A DNA stretch of 64,000 nt from contig JAVTVX010000009.1 of assembly GCA_033439265.1 (NCBI GenBank), positions 5,507,609 through 5,571,608 on the forward strand, written 5' to 3'. Numbering within the stretch: position 1 is the stretch's first letter; the number at the start of each line of letters is the position of its first letter. This DNA is from Dillenia suffruticosa (Eukaryota; Streptophyta; Magnoliopsida; Dilleniales; Dilleniaceae). The notes beneath the pieces are model-generated. The model saw nothing but the letters and a program-made list of their open reading frames with translations, made no database searches and was not told the DNA's origin. Shown piece by piece: positions 1-10,940 of this stretch. A program made the translations under genes and the position numbers.

Positions 1-1756
1 ATTTATCGCTCACATACGAATAATTAGACCCCGTGTCAATAAGGATACGAGCATCTATTCTGAAAATGGGTAGAGTACCTATCATTTGCACAAATGCACA
101 TAAACTTAGAATAATTTCAAACCTGATATGTATATATATATGTCAAAATAGTTGAGCCTCTAGGGATTCTACAACCTCGGTGCATAAAGATGTCAGAGAG
201 GTATCATGTCGACAAAAGGGAATACAACTCAAAATACCTATACGATTGATACAATGCTGACATCCTCAAAAGAAGTGAAAATACGAATAAAGATCCTATT
301 CTACAGGATCAGAAGGATGAGTACCCATGATGATGTCGGGGTTCGCCTGGGCGTCCTCCTGCGTCATGGCATAAACCCGGGCCTGAGCCCTAGGCTGCTG
401 TCGTGCCTGAATCTGCACTGTGTTACTCCCAGTGGTCACCCTGGGAGTAGAAACTGCTGGCCGAACCGGCTGCCCCTGCTGTCCCATACGAAGAGTACTA
501 GTGCGGCTCAATGAACTCTGTGCTCCGAGTCCTAACTCAGGGCAAAAACTCCTAATATGCCCCGGCTTCCCACAGTGGAAGCAAGTGACCGTCACTGAAC
601 AAGCTCTGCTCTGATGGGACTGACTGCACCTGCAGCAATAAGGGTGCCGCTGAGTAGTAAACTGTGCAGGGTGAGTCGGTGCGGGCTGTCTAAACCCCTG
701 GGAGTATTATCCCCGTCCTAGCTCAGGAAATCCAGATCCAAATCCGTCTCTGTACGAACTGGATCCCCTTCCCCTCTTGGAATTCTCCGCAAAATGAGAC
801 TTCTCCTTCTTTCTCTTCTGCTCTCTGCTCTCTCTCTGCCTAGTCTCAGCGTGGACCAAAGCCTCCGCACGGTGAGCAGAGTCTATCACCTCAGCCAGTG
901 TAAACTGTAGAGTAACAGTCATATATCTCTTTATGCTGAGACTAAAACCGTCCTCAAACTTGAAGCGCAAATACTGAGGTGTGGCCAGATCTGGTACAAA
1001 TGCGGCAAGTCTCCGCATGTCTGCCTCATACTCCAAGACAGATCTGGACCCATGTGTAAGCCGTCCCAACTCTGACCTCATCCGGTCCTGCTGGTAGAGT
1101 GGGAAAAATCTGCGGTCAAACTCCCGAAGGAAGTCGTCCCACCGCAATGGCTCTATCGCCTCATCAGTGAGGGCCTCCCACCATGAGAGGGCCTCTCCCT
1201 CTAATAATCGCTCTGCCACTTTGAGGCAGAGCTCCTCTCCAATCCCGAGATCAGTCAGAATCCTGCGGGTGCGGTTGATCCAATGCTTAGCTGCCGCAGC
1301 ATCACCAAGCCCTGCAAAATCTGTGCACCCTAGCTGACGGGCCTCCTTAACCAACTGAGTCAGCTCATGTACCCGTCTAAGAATAGCCAAAGTGGCCTCA
1401 CTCGGCTCGGACAAAGTAGAAGAACCGGCCACCGGCGGTGGAACCGGTGCCGTAGGAACTGGCGCTGCTGCAGGTGCAGGCGCCGCTGTAGGAGGTGGTG
1501 GGGGCGAAATCTGGACCCCATGCGAAGCGTACCACTCGTACACCTGCCAAAAGGCATCGAGTGTGGGTACGGGAGTCTCAGCCTGAGCAGCTAGCTGAGT
1601 AGGTGCCGGTGGTGGCACGCGAGTCGAGGTACGATCCTCCGGCTCGTCTAAGTCCTCTGGTACTCGTGGGGTCTCGGGTGCCCGAGGTGCATCTGGCACT
1701 AACAGACCCTCAAGCGATGCGAATCTAGCATCTCTCCTTCCACGTCTAGGTGGCAT
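1..1756 (-). pseudogene. gag and start of protease of the gypsy-type element
   Basis: The start at 1756 opens a 349-residue frame beginning MPPRRGRRDA, with a Pro/Ala-rich stretch at residues 50-120. A retrotransposon gag domain follows, with motifs such as EGEALSWWEAL and RFFPLYQQDRMRSELGRLTHGS. An in-frame TAA at about 707 ends it, but the same frame continues into a CCHC zinc knuckle (CFHCGKPGHIRSFC, about 586-545). At the window edge a protease-like motif LIDTGSNYSYVSD is readable, with the DTGS codons at 37-26. The stretch 90-295 has stops in that frame. The stop and the broken linker mark it as a non-functional copy. Gag packages the element RNA; the protease would mature the polyprotein. 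Confidence 0.8.
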
Positions 1757-2060
1757 AATTCTGCAAGAGAAAGATGTTTATTATCATAAAAAGAATAGGC
1801 ACGGTTCAAGAATTTTGAACTAAACATAGCATGGCTACCCTCACAAAAGAATGAAATTCTTAGTTCAATAGGAGAAGAATATAACAAGTTAGATTAGATA
1901 CAACCGTATCTAACCCCCTAAATTAGATGAACTCATATGCCTATGACCATGCACTGGGACTTCATGACTGTATGAAACTCTCATGCATTGAGGACTTTAA
2001 AAACCAACATATTCGGGAATGTTTCCAAAACTCTCTTCCTACATAGCTCTTAACCAAGTC

Positions 2061-2072
2061 GCTCTGATACCA
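2061..2072 (-). other. Primer binding site for initiator tRNA-Met
   Basis: The minus strand reads TGGTATCAGAGC, the complement of the plant initiator tRNA-Met 3' end used to prime minus-strand DNA synthesis. It starts seven bases inside the LTR end (GTTGGAT spacer), which fixes both the LTR border and the direction of the element. Confidence 0.88.
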
Positions 2073-2079
2073 ATCCAAC

Positions 2080-4635
2080 TGTCACGCCCCAAACCTGGAG
2101 CGTGAGCAGCCGCCCGTTATCCTGGATGCCGGCTGTATTTTTACAGAAAATCGGGCAGAATCTCCCCATATATCGGAGGTCTCCCATATTAAAATAAACC
2201 TGTTACCTGTCCAAAAGGGGCCATCCCGGCCTCAAAATGCATATATTATCCTCAACAACAAATCAGATCATCCTACTGCACAATCCAGGGCAACGCAAGG
2301 CTAACAAACAATTTTCCACAATCCTAACCACAGACCTCTACTGCCATGCCCCCATCAAAGGCATGGACAGCCGCCAGTCGCCCCTCCTGTGATTTAGAGG
2401 AGGCACCGAGCGATCCTAGAGGACACTTCTAAGACATGACACATTCCCAAATACAGACGCAATGAAAAGAAATGCCTCAATGCAATGTCATGCAGTGACA
2501 TGAGAGTTCCACAATTTAAATGTCCATATTTATATAGTCATCCCAGAATTAAAAAAAAAATGGTCATCTATAGACCTCAAAATACATATACATCACCAAT
2601 ACAAATTTGCAGCGGAAATACACAATGACTCCTCAAATCCAGGTCTGATCTCCCAAAGATATTGAGCGTTCTAAAAGCGACACTTCTTGTCAAATACTAT
2701 CTCTGAAACAAAAGGGAAATGAGGGGTGAGTACTCGGGAAAGAATACTCAGTGAGTGAGTGGGTCAATGCAGTCATCAAATATGGAGTGTGAAACTAGAG
2801 TGTCAAAACATAAGTATATAAATCATATTTCAAATCATCATGCTTTTCATTTCAACAATATATCACTTCACGCATTTTCAAATCAAATATGCATCCAAAG
2901 TACCATCATTTAAAATCATAGAGCTGTTAGCCGAAAATATCCTGGCAGAGATTTACCGCGACCTATGACAGGCGCACCGGGGGTGTTATATGCAAATTTC
3001 TTTAAAGTGCTCTCTACCCCGGCGTTGGCGACGAATCTCGTCCAGGTGCTAGACTTGGAGAGAATATCCAATCCAAATCCAAATCCTCCCCCTTTCGGAT
3101 TCAACCTGGCTAGTACCGTGTCGATAATCAAATCATGACAACTCGTGGGATACCCCAGGCCTAGGCATATCCGGACGCCACCAAAGCGTCTCTCATGGTG
3201 TCCTTCGTAGCTACGGAACAATACATATCAAAGCTCTCAAAGCCAAAATCAATATCATATCAAAATGTATCGAAGTCAGGTTCATAAACCAATGCAACAT
3301 AGAGCATAAAATGGCACATTATACATTTCAACCACATGGATGCATAATTTCATAATTCAATACAGTTTTTGGACACTCCAACGGTTCACAAAAGTCAATT
3401 TTAAAATCAGTCAAAACATTTCCAACATACGACAAATCATGCTCATTATCAAAATGTTATAAAACAGGATTTACATATTAAATAAAAGTATTGAAATAAA
3501 TTCCACTCACAGTTTTGGGGAAGGTAGCGCACTCCCCAATAACACCAAAATACGCAAAACAAGGCGCCCCTCAATCGAGTCATCAAGAAAGCCAACCTAA
3601 TCAAGTCATCACGATTTTCATCAATTTCCGACTATTTCAGGGTTTATCGTTTTTCTTAATTTCGTACGAACCCTAAATTCCTCAATTTATAAACAAATCA
3701 ACTAATGCTACCTAATTTGATAAAATTTATTCAAGGGTTGAAGAGATTTCATTTCTCTCACCTAGGATTCTTCGGATCTTAGATTTAGCTTTCGTTCGCC
3801 CGTCGGTTTGGTATAAAGCTGAATGTTTTCAAATTTGAAACAATTGTGAACAATTTAAGTCCAATTATTAAAGAGATTCGAAACCCAAGTGCGAAAAATC
3901 GAAACTTAGAGTTATTTACCTTCACAGAGGCTCACGGACTGTCGCTGGCCGTCGTGGGCCGTGGGCCGTGGGCTGATGGGCTGGTGGGCCTGCGGGCCTG
4001 GTGGGCCTGCGGGCCTGGTGGGCCTGCGGGCCTGATGGGTCTGCGGGCTGGTGGACCTGCGGCCTGGTGGGCCTGGCAAGCCGGATCGCGCGCTGGAGCG
4101 CGCTCGCGCTCGTGCTGGCGCTGGCTCATGCGCTGAAGCGCACTCGTAAGCTGGATCGTGCGCTGCTCGCGCTGTGGGTCGCACGCTGGAGCACTCGCGC
4201 TCGTGCTGGGGCGTGCTGGAGCAGTGGATCGCGCGCTGGAGTGCACGCTGGCTCGTGCTAGGGCGTGCTGAGGCGCGCTGGGGTCACGCGCTGGGGATCG
4301 CGCGCTGATCGCGCGCTGCTCGGGCGCTGCTCGCGCTCGCTCGCACTGCCGTGCTGGGCTCTCGCGTGCTGTCGCGCTCGCTGCTGCTATCGCGTGCGCT
4401 GGCTCGCTGTGGTGCAGCGATCGCGCTCGGCGGAGGACGGCAGCGGGAGAGAGAGAGGCGCGGCGGCGGGGGATCGGGGGAAGAGAGAAGAAAAGGGGAG
4501 AGAAGAAAAGGGAGAGAGAGAGGGAGAGAAGAGAGGGGGAAAGAGAGAGAGGTAGAGAGGGGAGAAAATTGGGCTTTAAGCCCTAATTTTGTTTTTTATT
4601 TTCCTTTTTTTTTATTTTTTTAATTGGGTATTACA
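2080..4635 (-). repeat. 5' LTR of the gypsy-type element (2,556 bp)
   Basis: On the minus strand the LTR begins TGTAATACCC at 4635 and ends GGGGCGTGACA at 2080, just before the primer site. It is long for a plant LTR. Its upstream third (3930-4440) is extremely GC-rich, with a 17-bp minisatellite and GCGCGCTGG-type runs, unlike the AT-rich remainder. No gene is seen in it; the open frames over 3846-4623 on both strands are by-products of the GC-rich repeats. Confidence 0.82.
3982..4076. repeat. 17-bp GC-rich minisatellite in the LTR
   Basis: Five to six copies of TGGTGGGCCTGCGGGCC run head to tail. The first three are identical; the later ones have one-base deletions and substitutions. It then grades into GCGCTGG/GCTCGCGCT-type sequence up to about 4440. 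Confidence 0.85.
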
Positions 4636-4718
4636 CTTTTGCTTTTTTTTTTTTTTCTTCTTGTTTTCAAAATATGCATTATATTATTTATTGATCTTTT
4701 AGTTCTGTATTCAACCAG

Positions 4719-6561
4719 GGCAACTACCAGCAATATCTGAAACTCAAGGGAACAATTGAAGTCCTTCAACGATCTCAGAGGTAATCTAGTATCACTAAGC
4801 GAGTGCCAAACCCCCCACCCCCCCCCCCCCAAAAAAAAGGAACCTATTGACAAAATTAACCAAATTTTAGATGACATTCTATGTTAGCATGTGTCTGTTC
4901 ATTCTTAATCAAAATTATTAGTATGTTTTGACTAATTTAAACAAACATTTAGCAAAAAATTAATCAGAACGTACTGATATGATCTGTCGCGTAATATTTG
5001 ATTTATTTGTTGCATTAACTTACTCTTACTATTTTTGTTGCCCTATTTTATATCTACTCTTTTGATGCCAAGGTTGCTGATTATTCACTAATTGATGTTG
5101 CAGGAACCTGCTTGGAGAAGACTTGGGAGCACTTACCGCAAAAGATCTTGAGCAACTTGAGAGGCAGTTGGAGCTGTCCTTGAAACAAATTAGATCTAAA
5201 AAGGTTCATAAAAGAGGAAAACAAATTCCAGCATATTCTCATACTGAATCTGAGCATGCTTGTGAGAGCTTTGTTACCATAAAAAAAAATGAATAATGAA
5301 TTTAGGTCGCTTATCTTGATTCTACGTTTTCTGGTAAAACTATTTTACAATCTTTAGCGGCACATTTTACAAGTATAGTGGTATTAGAATATTTAACCAT
5401 ATAATTTCCAATGGTTATATAAGTTTTTTGGTCAAAATAATGTTGTTCCTGTTTAAATTTTCATCTTAATTTCGATGTCATTCCTAACAAAAATGCCGCA
5501 ATTTGATAATTTTTTGTGAACAAAATTATTGGAATTGAGTGCATGACTAACTTCTGTTTCGTGTCTAAATGGTGTAAACAGACTCAATCAATGCTTGATC
5601 AGCTTGCAGAATTTCAGAGGAAGGTATGCCATATTTATTGTTTCATAATAAGCGACTTGGTTACCGGCTATGTTATGGTACTTTTAATATTTACTTCAGT
5701 ATATATTGTGCAGGAGCAAATGCTATTGGAAGCTAATAAAGCTTTAAAGAAGAAGGTAACATTACCCACAAAATTATACATGTCATTCTTGTTGCATATT
5801 TTTCTAAATCTTCTCATAAATTGCACATGAATTTCCACGTAGAGTATAGTCCTCATTCTTGTCATGTAATACTACTATAAAGCCACATCCTAAACACCAT
5901 AGACCTAGTTCAGGCCAGGATCTAACATGGTCCGTCAAATTATCACGTGAAAAAATTTTAGACCACATAAAGGAGCGAAGGCCGGCAGACCAGATTTCAG
6001 AAAAAAAAAAAAAAAAACACCATTACAAGTCATAGAAAGAAGACTAAAGGTCTGACAAATGCTACTTAAATTTGTTAAAATATTGTTTATTTCTGGAAAA
6101 TTAATAACGTTCACCTCCACCACCCCCGTTGTCTTTTATGTATTTTCCACCTTAAGATAAATTTCTGACTTTGCTTTTGGTCGTAAGTACTTTTTTTTTT
6201 CCAATCAAAGATGTAGCTAGGAGTATTGATTGTTCTCAATCTCTTTCAGTTGGAGGAATGCAGTGCAAACATTCATGTCCATCCTTCATGGGAAGCTGGA
6301 GGACAGAACATGGTCTACAGCCGCTTCCCTGCTCAACCGGAAGGCTTCTTCCAGCCATTGGAATGCAATAATCCAACCTTGCCTATTGGGTAAATTTTCA
6401 TAAATTAATATTTGGCTATATTTATAATCAAAGAGAATTGATGTCCAATTTTGTCACAATTCTCACTTTATTACAGAAACAACCATATGGGTTCAGATGA
6501 TGTGAATGCTGCAATCTCAGTCCCCCAATTTAATGGCTTCATTCCTGGCTGGATGCTGTGA
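4719..6561 (+). CDS. SEP: SEPALLATA-like (LOFSEP, E-class) MADS-box transcription factor, exons 3-8, 5' partial
   Basis: Six exons follow the MIKC pattern: 4719-4780 (62 nt), 5104-5203 (100), 5582-5623 (42), 5714-5755 (42), 6250-6389 (140) and 6477-6561 (stop TGA). All have AG/GT borders and keep one frame. The 62/100/42/42 lengths are the classic K-box exon sizes. The K domain reads QQYLKLKGTIEVLQRSQR, then NLLGEDLGALTAKDLEQLER, then two short coiled-coil exons. The C-terminus carries a SEP I-like part (PSWEAGGQNMVYSRF) and ends NGFIPGWML, the SEP II motif of the SEP1/2/4 group rather than SEP3. E-class proteins bridge floral MADS complexes in the nucleus. The MADS and I exons must lie beyond the left edge, across an intron holding a gypsy-type element. 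No coding damage is seen. The FUL-like gene follows in the same direction. Confidence 0.92.
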
Positions 6562-7577
6562 GTTTTATGTCCCTTGAAAAAGGAAAAGACAATAATTTCT
6601 AATTCAAGAAGTAACTATTTATTTTCTCATTTCCTCCTCCCCCCCCCCCATTTTACCCTTTCTTTTCGGATCATTATCTCATCCGATGCAGAATGTAATT
6701 AGCTATGACAGAAAATAAGTACTCAATAACTTGTAAGACTTATCTGAAACAATGTTTTTGTGTTTTGAAGGACCATTTCTAGCTCTTTTTGACCAGAAGG
6801 GAAAAATGAATGGCATGTAAGTAATTAATGTTAAAATGATTTGGGTATGCTAAATTTTTTTGCCTTTTTCTAGATTATATTATAAAAATATTTTAAAAAT
6901 CAATTAATTTTGTTATTTAATTGAAATTTATTTACAGTTTTCCTAATTAATTGAGAATGTTGATAGCACTTTTTGGCCTCTTTCTCGGTTACAGTAAAGG
7001 GACAAACTAAACCCCTAGTGTTGTAAGGAGACCAAGTATGAGAGAAGTTGACATAATTTTTGGGGTGAATTTGGAAATTTTTATTTTGACAAGGGCTCGA
7101 ATATTTTAGGATTGGGCTTGAAAAAATCATGTTACACTGGATTACCTGCCCAGACCAAACCCAAACCCGAATCTGAATCCGAATCCAACAGGTCAACCAT
7201 ATCTTCCATGCAGTTGTTATTTATAGCCATGATCTCTCTCTTTGGAGCTTTTTGGGTATTGAGGTTAGAGACAGAATAAACGCATCTCTTTCTCTCTCTT
7301 ATTTTCTCAGATTGGGGTTGGGCATTGAAGAGAGAGAAAATGGTCAGTGTGGAGGGGTAGCTGTGGAGGATTGATAATTGAATCTTGAGGGAGAAAAAAA
7401 TTGTAGGACAAATAGAGGCAGCAGAGACGAGGGAGGATGTGAAATTCTGGGGGGAAATTCGGCGAAGAAGAGGTTATGGGAGAGTTAAAGGTGCTTGAGT
7501 TCAGGGAGTGGGAAAGAAGAGAGAGAGTGTTGGACACGAGAGAGAAGGTTAAATTCCGGTAGGAGTTACCAGCAAAG
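6562..7577. other. 3' flank of the SEP-like gene, no gene seen
   Basis: AT-rich sequence that should include the SEP 3' UTR. It has a C-run near 6642-6650 and GAGA-rich purine tracts near 7280-7560. No conserved coding pattern is seen on either strand. Confidence 0.5.
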
Positions 7578-9110
7578 AGAGTTGAGACAAGGTGACACCC
7601 TTTGTCACCATTTTCATTTCTGGTAGTTGTAGGGGGGATGGAGTAGTGGAGGCGGCGACAGTAGAGGGGTTGAGGTCACTCACCTACAATTTGCTGATGA
7701 TATTGTTTTCTTTGGGAAGGCCTCTATAAAAGATCTAAAGAATCTAAAAGGACTTTTGAGAATATTTGAGATACAATTTTCGAATTTTCTTTTTGAGTTC
7801 TTTAAAAATGGATTTAAAAAAGGAAGGCCTTTTTCGGGGTGAGCCAAGGGGTAGTTCTACTTCCATTCCCCAAACTGTAAGGTTAAAAACAAATTTTCAC
7901 AAAAGCATATCGTTTGGAATAAATAGAGATGTATTTTGGATTAACAAGTGTCCGGAGAAAATTCATTGCACAAGCGGGAATTGCCAATGACATATTTGGG
8001 TGTTTACTGGTGGGAGGAAAACACAGGAGTAAACCTCTTTGGAAGCCAGTGATAAAGAAGATTGAAGATAGATAGGCACTTTTGTGACGACCCGCTCGCT
8101 GCTTTTTTTTTTTTTTTTTTTGTTTGATTGAGGCCTTTCAACTTTGGTAAGCAAAGACCCTCTCTATGGCTCCAATCCGTCCTTAGAAGTATCCCTTCAT
8201 ATTTTTTCTCCATGTTCAGAAGTCCTATCTGTGTTCTGAAAAGCTTGAATCCCTTCAAAGAAACTTTATATGGGATGGAAACAATGAAAAAAAAGGGTGA
8301 GATGGGGTCAGTTAAGGGGAGGGAGGATAACAAGATTGAAAGAGGAGGGTGGTTTGGGAGGAAAAAATTGAGAGCAGTGAATCTAGCTATGTTGGGTAAG
8401 TTGTGGGCTAAATTGGGAGAACAGGGTGGGAAAGATGTATTGCCGAGCTTGGTTTCTAGGAAAATGATCATTAGATTTGGAGATTGGAGTGGAGAAGAAA
8501 ATGAAGAAGTGGAAAGTCTAAAAATGAGGAAGGTAAAAATGCATGAGGATAAACTGGAGAGCTCAAGTCTGAGTAAGAACAAAGAGGGGCTACACAATGT
8601 TAAAAAAGTGACAAAAATATTTCAGTAGTTCTGCTATTCAAGAAAGGGCTGTAATCTCTGAAAATTTCTGGAAATAGAGTCCCACTGAAAGGGCTTATCA
8701 TGCACTAGAGGCTGGTTACTGGAGCACTCCCAACTCTGGAAAATTTAGAAGGGGTGTGGTCATTCCAAATCAGGTATGTCAACTTTGTAACAAAGAAACT
8801 GAATCAATTGACCATGTGTTTGTACAAAGCAAAAGATCATATAAAATTTGGCTGGAGATTCAGAAATGGTAGGGTGTGAGAACTGTGCTATCAGGAAAGA
8901 CAAAGATATGTTTAATCACTGGAAAGTGATGATGGACATGAAGTGGTAAAAGAGTAGAAGACATGTGGTGCATTGTTTACTTTGCTATCATATGGTCGAT
9001 ATGGAATTGGACGAATAGAGTTTGTATCTCACCACAAGGCGAAATGCCCAAAACCAAGTAATTCGGCGTATGATTGGTTGAGGAGAAGCCAATATTAGTA
9101 GCAAAGGAGT
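7578..9110 (+). mobile_element. L1-type LINE relic (reverse transcriptase and zf-RVT parts)
   Basis: Translation in shifting frames gives fragments in the order expected of a plant L1 reverse transcriptase. They are RQGDTLCHHFHF near 7578 (family RQGDPLSPFLF) and HLQFADDIVFFGKASIKDL near 7684 (the catalytic FADD box). TYLGVYW near 7990, LESLQRNFIWDGN near 8245 and LRAVNLAMLGKLWAKLG near 8365 follow. The last is the zf-RVT segment CQLCNKETESIDHVFVQSK near 8778. Many stops and frameshifts separate them, and no endonuclease part is seen, so this is a 5'-truncated, old, dead copy. Confidence 0.8.
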
Positions 9111-9293
9111 GGATGAAAGAAAAAAAAGATGTTATCTCATAGTTTGTCACAAAAAAATACGGTCATATAAAACTGTACTATCATACATATACACATACAT
9201 CAAAACGGCAGCGGTGGTAGAGATGGTGGTGGAGGAGGATGAAGAGGAAGCAGCGCCCTCAGCACTTCAAAATTAAATTAAAAATTTTTGTTG

Positions 9294-9300
<7 letters not shown>

Positions 9301-9332
<32 letters not shown>
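9301..9332. repeat. (TA)16 microsatellite
   Basis: An uninterrupted TA dinucleotide run in the SEP-FUL intergenic region. Confidence 0.95.
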
Positions 9333-9334
<2 letters not shown>

Positions 9335-9669
9335 CCCATCACGTCTGGTTAGCCTAATAGTTAGATAGATGTTAGGAGATTTTTGTCTATTAAAATACTT
9401 AACTCATAACAAATTAGGTTTAGTCTAATTATTGGATTATAAAAAATTATATAAATATATATATTCCTCATGTTTTACATAGGATTTTTTCTTTTTTTTT
9501 TTTTTAAAAAAAAGGGAAATTTGATGCTGTGGATCAGGCCAGCTCCACTCGGAGACTATTAATTTCTATATCTAATGATAAAAGGTTAAGTGGGCTCCAC
9601 GGGGATGTAGCTATCTCCTTTTTATAAAATAGTTACAAATGAATGATAGAACATAGTCTTTTCTTATCC

Positions 9670-9820
9670 ACGTACGGTTTGTTTAGTAGGATATGACGTT
9701 AGACTTTTTAATTAAGTTTTTTAGTTCGATTCACTACTTAAATATGAAAAAAATTATGTTAGAAAGGTAACCCCTTAAATAAGTCATTATAAGTCATAAA
9801 CTGGATTAATCAAAAGTATA
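9670..9820 (+). mobile_element. Diverged SINE-like repeat, copy 1
   Basis: It lines up along its length with the repeat at 10729-10888. Shared landmarks, in order, are a GGTTTGTTTAGTAGGATATGA-like head, a TTCGATTCACTACTT segment resembling an RNA polymerase III B box, AGGTAACCCCTTAAATAAGTC, and a tail CTGGATTAATCAAAAGTAT. The match is loose and was judged by eye. A tRNA-derived SINE family is the likely explanation. The poor A box leaves this uncertain. Confidence 0.5.
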
Positions 9821-10728
9821 TTTACAATTTTTTATTTTATTTTATTTTTCAATTCTACCGGTGTTAATTTTGCATACATCTCGTTTGTGCATGAAAAACA
9901 AAATGATAACTCATTGAAAAAATTTTTATTCATATTTTACCCTTTTGATTTTTGTATCTTAACACGTCTCTTATGTGATGCACAATTCATCTAATTACGT
10001 AGAAATTATTATTTATTTTAAAAGTTTAAAGTAAGGCATTGTTAATTTAATTTGTATATTAACAGGGGTTAGAATGATTGTGCCCCGAGAAGAAAGTGGA
10101 GAGGTGGATCACAAGGATGATAATGGACAATGTTATTAAAGCCAAACCGGCCAGTGAACCGCAATAGATGGGGGCTCACCGGTTGAATGCTAGTTAGTGA
10201 TGTACGGTTCACATGCAAAAGTAGGGTGTTGGTCCGGCTAAAATTAGAAGCAATTTTGTTGATTCGTCGATTATTAACCATTTTACTGAGAAAATTTAGC
10301 AAACACTTGACTTGCAAAAATGTTACCCGTTCCCAAGTCCCAAGGAAATTAGGCCTCCCCTACATTATTTGCAGCATCCCTTTAAAAGAAGCAAAAGCGT
10401 TGAAGAGAGATGTAAAGTGCCGTTGTTGTGGCTGAAAAGATGTCGGAGTTGCGGAGTTTGGGTGTGGCACGACGTGTTCTTGCTATGCCATCGCTATTGT
10501 TTAGAAAGAAAAATTTGGCCAGAAGAGGGTGTCAGATTCTTTAATCAAAACTTAAATTCAAATTTTAAAAATAAAAATGATCACATTAGATTCTCCTAAA
10601 AGGGATTCAACAGTAATTTAGATCGAATTAATTGAAATATAATATCAGAAATCGATTGCTCCAATATTGAGAGAGAGAGAGAGAGAGAACGCAGCTAAAG
10701 CAATCGCAACATGTGATTCATAAGGACT

Positions 10729-10888
10729 AACGGTCAGTTGGGTTAGTGGAATATGATTCCATAAACAAAATTCTGAATTCGACTCGCGACTTGTGCATGA
10801 AGCAGACATGTTAGGAGGATAGCCCCCTAAATATGCCATTGCAAATCTCGAACCAAATTAATCAGAGTATAACTCTGAATACTGGATT
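10729..10888 (+). mobile_element. Diverged SINE-like repeat, copy 2
   Basis: The head CAGTTGGGTTAGTGGAATATG resembles a tRNA A box. AATTCGACTCGCGAC about 50 bases later resembles a B box. The body GGATAGCCCCCTAAATATGCC and the tail AAATTAATCAGAGTATAACTC match copy 1 at 9670-9820. An AAAT-rich tract follows the copy, as SINE tails often do. Confidence 0.55.
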
Positions 10889-10898
10889 GTATAGTACA

Positions 10899-10940
10899 AA
10901 TAAATAAATAAATAAATAAACTTAAATAAATAAATAAACA
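10899..10940. repeat. (AAAT)n microsatellite, interrupted
   Basis: Two runs of AAAT units separated by a short CTT interruption, directly downstream of SINE-like copy 2. It may be the expanded tail of that copy. Confidence 0.85.

Larger units (their letters stand above)
1..4635 (-). mobile_element. Ty3/gypsy-type LTR retrotransposon, 5' part, cut by the window edge
   Basis: Read on the minus strand the order is LTR (4635-2080), tRNA-Met primer site (2072-2061), gag (1756-296) and the protease active site (37-26). The polymerase part and the 3' LTR would lie left of base 1. The LTR has TG..CA ends. The five bases outside its right end are CTTTT, the predicted target duplication; the matching copy is off-window. 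The element sits in the intron before exon 3 of the SEP-like gene, with its outer end 83 bases from that exon, and is antisense to the gene. Gag followed by an aspartic protease fits Ty3/gypsy. The long LTR suggests a Del/Tekay-like lineage, but that is a guess without the integrase. Confidence 0.88.

Noticed and set aside
3846..4623. Ala/Arg/Gly-rich open frames
   Set aside because: They fall in the GC-rich minisatellite part of the LTR and occur equally on both strands.
8004..8628. Two overlapping opposite open frames of 166-197 codons
   Set aside because: The plus-strand one is part of the L1 relic; the minus one is its shadow.
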